Shown: in pieces, positions 40,317 to 44,272 of the stretch
Numbering within the stretch: the first letter of the stretch is position 1
How the letters are laid out: every line of letters starts with the position of its first letter
Source of the DNA: Verrucomicrobiota bacterium
GTDB lineage: Bacteria; Verrucomicrobiota; Verrucomicrobiia; Chthoniobacterales; SZAS-18
DNA: 44,272 bases
Direction of reading: 5' to 3'
NCBI GenBank assembly: GCA_018240025.1
Contig: JAFEGM010000017.1
Coordinates: 1 to 44,272 of the forward strand
Program-made: the position numbers and the translations under genes
Notes under the pieces: generated by a model
Told to the model about the DNA's origin: nothing
The model's input: only the letters and a program-made list of their open reading frames with translations
Database searches by the model: none

Positions 40317-40835
40317 ATGCACCGTCTCGTTCCCTTCTCCCTCGCCCTGCTCGCAGCCTGCCTGGCCTCCCTGAGCGGCCAGACCACGCCCCCGCCCAAC
40401 CCCGACATCGACTACGCCGGCTTTCTCGCGAATGCAGCCCGCCTGGAGAGCCTGCGTGAATCGCGCCGCGTCAGCACCACCGAGTTTCTGCGCCTGGCCG
40501 CCGAGCCCGGCACCATCGTGCTCGACGCCCGCAGCGCCGCAGCCTACCGGGCCGTGCACGTGAAGGGCGCGATCAACCTCAGCCTGCCGGATTTCACCGC
40601 CGAGCGTCTGGCCCGGCTCATTCCATCCAAGTCCACCCGCATCCTCATCTACTGCAACAACAACTTCCGCGGCGCGCCCGACGCGCTGGCCTCGAAGCTG
40701 CCGGTCACCTCGCTGAACATCTACACCTTCAATTCGCTGGTCGGCTACGGCTACACCAACGTGTTCGAGCTCGGACCCTTGGAGGATTACCGGAAGACCA
40801 GCCTCCCCCTCGCCGGGGACAACGTCGGACGGTGA
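40317..40835 (+). CDS. Exported rhodanese-like domain protein
   Basis: This 172-residue exported protein has a signal region MHRLVPFSLALLAACLASLS. The LAAC could be a lipobox (C15), which would make it a lipoprotein, or simply part of a type I signal. The rhodanese domain spans about 48-165, with GTIVLDARSAAAYRAVHVKG and the CH2-type INLSLPDF. The active-site loop is IYCNNNFRGAP with the cysteine present, so persulfide or sulfur-transfer chemistry is possible. A Y-rich end (LVGYGYTNVFELGPLEDYRK) replaces the usual GG-x-x-x-W motif. Substrate unknown. Confidence 0.85.
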   Translation: MHRLVPFSLALLAACLASLSGQTTPPPNPDIDYAGFLANAARLESLRESRRVSTTEFLRLAAEPGTIVLDARSAAAYRAVHVKGAINLSLPDFTAERLARLIPSKSTRILIYCNNNFRGAPDALASKLPVTSLNIYTFNSLVGYGYTNVFELGPLEDYRKTSLPLAGDNVGR

Positions 40836-40839
40836 GCGG

Positions 40840-40972
40840 AGCAGTCTGCGGCTGCAGACGCTTCGAGGACGAAAAGGACGTCGACCGCGGTGAGTCGGAG
40901 ACGCTCCCGACGAAAGTCCGCAACGCCCTCCTATTGCCTATCGCCTATCCCTATCGCCTATGCCGAGCCTCA
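40840..40972. repeat. Short hairpin and CCTATCG heptamer tract
   Basis: GTCTGC (40844-40849) and GCAGAC (40854-40859) form a perfect hairpin with a GGCT loop just after the rhodanese stop. Bases 40928-40965 are 7-base-period repeats of CCTATCG. There is no T-run. It lies between the convergent rhodanese and response-regulator genes. Confidence 0.5.
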
Positions 40973-41638
40973 GCGAGGTTCAGTGCCCTGTTCGCCTTCG
41001 AAACGCACGGCTTCGCGCAGGAGTTCGGCCATGTTGGTCACGCCGATCTTCGCTTTGATGCGGGCGCAGTAGGCGTTCACGGTCTTGCGCGACAGGTGCA
41101 TGACCTTGGCGACGGCCGGGGCGCCCTGGCCGCGCCCGAGGAGGCGGAAGACTTCGAGTTCGCGGTCGCTGAGCGATTCCACGGACCCCTTGTGGCTCTT
41201 GGCCGGCGCGTGCACCAGGCGGGCGGCCAACTCGGCGGCGTACTTCTCGCTCAGATAGACGCTGCCCTCCATCACGCGTCGCATGGCGTCGAGCAGGCGC
41301 TTGGTGGTGTCGCGCTTCATGATGTAGCCGCGCGCGCCGGCCCGCAGGGCGCGTTCGGCGTAGAGGCTTTCGTCGTGCATTGAGAGGACGAGTACGACGA
41401 GATCCGGCAGCACGGCCCGGACATTCTTGATCAGCTCGATGCCGGAGCCGTCCTTCAGCGTGATGTCGATCAGGGCGAGGTCGGGTTTGGCCTTCACCAG
41501 CGCATCCAGCGCCTTGATCGCGTCGTCCGCTTCGCCGCAGGTGGTGAAATCCTCCTCGGCGTCGATGAGCGTCGAGAGGGCCTCGCGGAGAATGGGGTGG
41601 TCGTCGACGATGAAGACGCGGTGCGGCTGGCTGCTCAT
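40970..41638 (-). CDS. NarL/FixJ-type response regulator
   Basis: This 222-residue regulator has a receiver domain (1-125) with acidic pair VDDHP (11-12), phospho-acceptor D58 in LALIDITLKDG and K107 in YIMKRDT. A linker follows, then a LuxR-type HTH (about 153-213: ESLSDRELEVFRLLGRGQGA, PAVAKVMHLSRKTVNAYCAR). It probably binds DNA as a dimer when phosphorylated by the kinase encoded immediately upstream, whose stop overlaps its ATG by 4 bp. Targets are unknown. Confidence 0.93.
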   Translation of the reverse strand: MSSQPHRVFIVDDHPILREALSTLIDAEEDFTTCGEADDAIKALDALVKAKPDLALIDITLKDGSGIELIKNVRAVLPDLVVLVLSMHDESLYAERALRAGARGYIMKRDTTKRLLDAMRRVMEGSVYLSEKYAAELAARLVHAPAKSHKGSVESLSDRELEVFRLLGRGQGAPAVAKVMHLSRKTVNAYCARIKAKIGVTNMAELLREAVRFEGEQGTEPR

Positions 41639-42660
41639 GCGGACGGGTTGGGAAGCAGGCAGGATACCAGCGTGCCCCCGCCCGGGCGCGAGCGAATTTC
41701 GAGCGTGCCGCCGATGACGGCGGCTCGATTGCGCATAATCCGATGGCCCATGGACTGGGGCTTGGCCGCCGCCTCGTCCGGCTGCCAGCCGCGCCCGTCG
41801 TCCTCGACGCTCAGGCGCAGGCGGCCCTCCTCCTGCTCGAAGCGGAGCACGATGTTCCTCGCCTGGGCATGCTTGACCGCATTGTTCAGCGCTTCCTGGG
41901 CAATGCGGAAGAGGTGCATCGCGGCCGTGCGATCCTGCACCGCGATGGGCGAGGGGCATTCGAAGCGGCAATGCTGGCGGGCCAGATTCGCCGTCCCGCG
42001 AGCGAGGTCCTCGAGGGCGGCCATCAGACCGGCGGCTTCCAGTTCCACCGGATACAGCCCGCGCGCGAGGCTGCGGGTCAGCTCGACCCCCTGGTCCAGC
42101 AGGTCGACCAGCTTGGATGCGGTCGGTGCCTCGGGCTTGTCCTTCAGCTTCTTCGCCAGCATGTGCGCGGTGATGGCCGCGCCGGTCAGGTGCTGGCCGA
42201 GGCTGTCGTGCAACTCGTGCCCAAAGCGCTGCTGTTCGCGCTCGCTGGTGGCGATGAGTTCGCGTTCCAGCACCCGGCGGGCCGCGATCTGTTCTTCCAG
42301 GGCCCGCGTGCTTTGGGCGACCTGCCGCTGCAATTCGAGCAGCGTGCGTTTGACCTGCACCAGCCAGAGCGTCACCGGCGCGGCCGCCAGCAGGACGAGG
42401 ATGCCGATGCCCATGCCGGGCGATTCCAGCAGCGGGGCCAGCGGAATCTGGGTGAACATGAAGGCCACCAGCAGTCCCACTCCGATGGCCGGCCCGGTCA
42501 TGCCGCCGAGCAGGTAGCATCCGACCGCGAGCGGCAGCAGGACGAACGGCGCCAACGTCCGCGAGCCCATCTGCCAGGCGGTCAGGGCGACCGCCAGGGC
42601 GAGCGCGAAGCCTGCACCGCTCCCGAGCACCCGGGCGTGGCGGTGCAGAAATGCGCGCAT
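41635..42660 (-). CDS. NarX/DegS-type sensor histidine kinase
   Basis: This 341-residue membrane kinase has three to four N-terminal transmembrane helices (about 12-100, for example VLGSGAGFALALAVALTAWQ and GMGIGILVLLAAAPVTLWLV) and almost no periplasmic loop, so it probably senses a membrane or intramembrane cue. A coiled linker (105-140) precedes HisKA_3 with H151 in FGHELHDSLGQHL. The HATPase_c domain has AQEALNNAVKHAQA (N-box) and VEDDGRGWQP (G1). It is coupled to the response regulator by a 4-bp overlap and lies 9 bases after the lipoprotein gene, making a three-gene operon. Confidence 0.92.
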   Translation of the reverse strand: MRAFLHRHARVLGSGAGFALALAVALTAWQMGSRTLAPFVLLPLAVGCYLLGGMTGPAIGVGLLVAFMFTQIPLAPLLESPGMGIGILVLLAAAPVTLWLVQVKRTLLELQRQVAQSTRALEEQIAARRVLERELIATSEREQQRFGHELHDSLGQHLTGAAITAHMLAKKLKDKPEAPTASKLVDLLDQGVELTRSLARGLYPVELEAAGLMAALEDLARGTANLARQHCRFECPSPIAVQDRTAAMHLFRIAQEALNNAVKHAQARNIVLRFEQEEGRLRLSVEDDGRGWQPDEAAAKPQSMGHRIMRNRAAVIGGTLEIRSRPGGGTLVSCLLPNPSA

Positions 42661-42669
42661 GGAGACGCC

Positions 42670-43485
42670 TTAGTGCCGCCCGGGCGGTTCGGCAAAGCCG
42701 CCGCTGTTCGGAAATGGGTCGGCCCGGCGGCGCAGGCGCTCCTCGGCCTTGCGCCGTGGTTGCGGATCGCTGCCGCGTTCCTCGAAGACCGCCACGCCGA
42801 TGACCCCGACATTGCGGGAGTCGCCGTATTTCTTTTCCGCGTAGCTGTCGGCGACTGCCCCGAAACGGAAGGCGGCCACGCTCTGGAGACTGGTGCGCCA
42901 TCCTTCCACGCGCATCGATTGCCCGGGCGCGAGCAGATAGCCGCCCTTGGTGTACGCAGCGGGTTTGCCGTCGAGGACGTCGAGACCGTCCACCGAGACG
43001 ACGAACTCGAGTTTCGCGGTCGAGTCGTTGCGCAGCAGGATGGAATAGCGCTCGCCCTTGCGTGCAGCCACGAACGCCTCGGGGGCGAAGAACCCCTTGC
43101 TGAAGAGCGGGAGCGCGCGGCCGCGAGCGTCGAGCAGGGCGATGGCCACGAGCTCGCGCGGCCGGAGCGCCCCGAAGCGCGGATTCTGCAAGGCGCCGGC
43201 GGCTTCCAGGCCGGCCACGTCGTCGTAGCGCAGCGTCTGGACCAGCAGCGGCCGGTCGACCCGCTCGCGCTGGAACATGGTCCGCTCGGCCCGGGAGGCG
43301 CGCGTTTCGCCGAAGGAGGTGGCCAGCCCGGGTCGGTTGGAGGCAGCGTCGAGGCCGCCGGCGGGGGAGGAGGAGCGGGGGGAACCGGCTATCGCAGCCG
43401 GCGTGGAAACGCCGCTGGTGGACGAACAACTGACCAGCAGGAGCGCGGCGAGCGCCGGCCCCAGCAAACGGAGGATGAAGTACAT
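42670..43485 (-). CDS. Lipoprotein of unknown function upstream of two-component genes
   Basis: This 271-residue predicted lipoprotein has a signal MYFILRLLGPALAALLLVSC whose lipobox LVSC places the lipidated cysteine at residue 20. After a Ser/Pro-rich linker (20-60), the body has two apparent beta domains (about 85-235, with RPRELVAIALLDARGRALPL, ERYSILLRNDSTAKLEFVVS and VDGLDVLDGKPAAYTKGGYL). These resemble proteins built like surface or envelope-stress lipoproteins, but I recognise no named family. An arginine-rich tail of about 25 residues ends the chain. It leads the operon with the kinase and regulator, so it may supply the signal they sense (inference). The start at 43485 is set by the lipoprotein signal. 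Confidence 0.75.
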   Translation of the reverse strand: MYFILRLLGPALAALLLVSCSSTSGVSTPAAIAGSPRSSSPAGGLDAASNRPGLATSFGETRASRAERTMFQRERVDRPLLVQTLRYDDVAGLEAAGALQNPRFGALRPRELVAIALLDARGRALPLFSKGFFAPEAFVAARKGERYSILLRNDSTAKLEFVVSVDGLDVLDGKPAAYTKGGYLLAPGQSMRVEGWRTSLQSVAAFRFGAVADSYAEKKYGDSRNVGVIGVAVFEERGSDPQPRRKAEERLRRRADPFPNSGGFAEPPGRH

Positions 43486-43664
43486 CGCGGGATCTAGCTT
43501 AGCGCGGTCCTCAGCGGTGACAAATTGGGCGGGGGAAGGGCGGGAGGGACGGAAAGGGCGTTTCGCTGCTCGGCTCTCTCGTTGTCCTTCTCGTTCTTTT
43601 TCGTCCTCGTCTCCATCGATTTTCGAACGTCTTCTCATCGATATTGTCGATATCAGGACACTTC

Positions 43665-44272
43665 ATGAATCTCCAACGCTACACCCACAAAACCCAGGAA
43701 GCGCTGCAGGCCGCGCAGGACCTGGCTCGGAACCGCGGGCACGCTGAGCTGGGCAACGAGCACTTCGCGCTGGCCCTGCTCGAGCAGGCCGACGGCGTGA
43801 CCCGGCCGATCCTGGAGAAACTCCGGGTGAAGCCGGACGCCTGGCGGCAGAAGATCGAGGCCGATCTCGCCCGTCGCCCGCGGGTGGACGGTGGGGCCGA
43901 GCCGGGCCTGAGCCGCGGGCTGCGCGAGACGCTGACCCGCGCGGAGAAGGAGATGGCGCAGATGAAGGACGAGTTCGTCAGCGCCGAACATTGTCTGCTG
44001 GCGCTCACCGCCTCGAAGGAAGCGGCCGGGCGTGCGCTGACCGAGCTGGGCGTGACCCACGCCGATCTGCTCAAGGCCCTGCAGGAGGTGCGCGGCAGCC
44101 AGCGGGTGGTCGATCAGGATCCGGAGGGCAAATACCAGACGCTGGAGAAATACGGCCGCGATCTCACGGCCGATGCGCGGCGCGGCAAGATCGATCCGGT
44201 CATCGGCCGCGACAGCGAGATTCGCCGGGTCATGCAGGTGCTCTCGCGCCGCACGAAGAACAACCCCGTGCT
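43665..44272 (+). CDS. clpB: ClpB disaggregase, 5' part (cut by window end)
   Basis: The first 202 residues of an AAA+ disaggregase that works with DnaK to resolubilise aggregated proteins are present. It opens [20 protein letters not shown]. Two Clp_N repeats follow (about 1-75 and 80-145, with [16 protein letters not shown] and [20 protein letters not shown]). The NBD1 entry follows in [20 protein letters not shown] and [20 protein letters not shown]; the window ends just before Walker A. The ATG at 43665 follows an A/T-rich stretch with the dyad GATAT-TGTCG-ATATC (43640-43654). No CIRCE element (TTAGCACTC-N9-GAGTGCTAA) is visible. Confidence 0.93.
   Translation, partial: MNLQRYTHKTQEALQAAQDLARNRGHAELGNEHFALALLEQADGVTRPILEKLRVKPDAWRQKIEADLARRPRVDGGAEPGLSRGLRETLTRAEKEMAQMKDEFVSAEHCLLALTASKEAAGRALTELGVTHADLLKALQEVRGSQRVVDQDPEGKYQTLEKYGRDLTADARRGKIDPVIGRDSEIRRVMQVLSRRTKNNPV

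Noticed and set aside
43640..43654. CIRCE or HrcA operator before clpB
   Set aside because: The dyad is GATAT-TGTCG-ATATC, which does not match the CIRCE consensus.

Overview
The window is GC-rich bacterial chromosome. The mix of genes points to Verrucomicrobiota: a PEP-CTERM-tagged surface protein, a very large secreted beta-helix protein and a modular subtilase with C-terminal domains typical of that phylum, a polyphosphate glucokinase, many dispersed short intergenic repeats, and otherwise ordinary Gram-negative housekeeping genes. This placement is an inference from gene content; there is no rRNA gene in the window.

Bases 1 to about 3,660 differ from the rest. They are visibly lower in GC and hold small, promoterless, same-strand (+) genes of unknown or toxin-antitoxin/immunity type. 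These are separated by hairpin-forming sites that begin with RYYYAAC-like and end with GTTRRRY-like boxes. I read this as a run of integron gene cassettes with attC sites. Two to three sites are convincing, and three share an almost identical 25-nt 3' end. No integrase is visible; given the orientation it would lie to the left of the window. Much of the array looks decayed. A hicB-hicA toxin-antitoxin cassette carries an 8-bp tandem duplication and two single-base losses, a cysteine-rich (zinc-ribbon-like) cassette protein is frameshifted, a third gene is frameshifted, and a piece of one cassette is duplicated elsewhere in the array.

Bases 3,833-6,074 (minus) are a translationally coupled envelope-glycan operon: a WcaF-like acetyltransferase and two WaaE-like GT2 glycosyltransferases. 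Divergent from it is a 1,742-residue beta-helix surface protein (6,253-11,481). Then come an SDR oxidoreductase, polyphosphate glucokinase, an orphan TRAP binding protein, and a three-gene minus-strand unit: a secreted subtilase, a membrane-anchored helical protein and a 44-residue membrane protein that lies outside the usual ORF size limits.

Bases 19,880-25,200 contain rdgB, a dihydropyrimidinase, a DUF2071 protein, a DUF4864-like protein, rplU-rpmA with a clear terminator, and trmL. These are interspersed with several families of short repeats: an octamer minisatellite, a CCGCACTC hairpin and GCGAAG-rich elements. Bases 25,283-29,657 (minus) hold fabD, a cyclic-nucleotide-domain histidine kinase, and a response regulator fused to glutaredoxin-like and thioredoxin-reductase-like domains, both of which lack their redox cysteines. 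Bases 29,760-32,136 (+) hold a membrane-anchored proline-rich protein, queA and a PEP-CTERM protein.

Bases 32,207-37,948 (minus) form a PaoABC-type, Tat-exported molybdenum aldehyde/xanthine oxidoreductase operon with an XdhC maturation factor and an overlapping tatD. Then follow fabI, a FIST sensor protein, a divergent rhodanese, a NarL/DegU-type two-component pair with a lipoprotein gene upstream of it, and the 5' end of clpB, which is cut by the window end.
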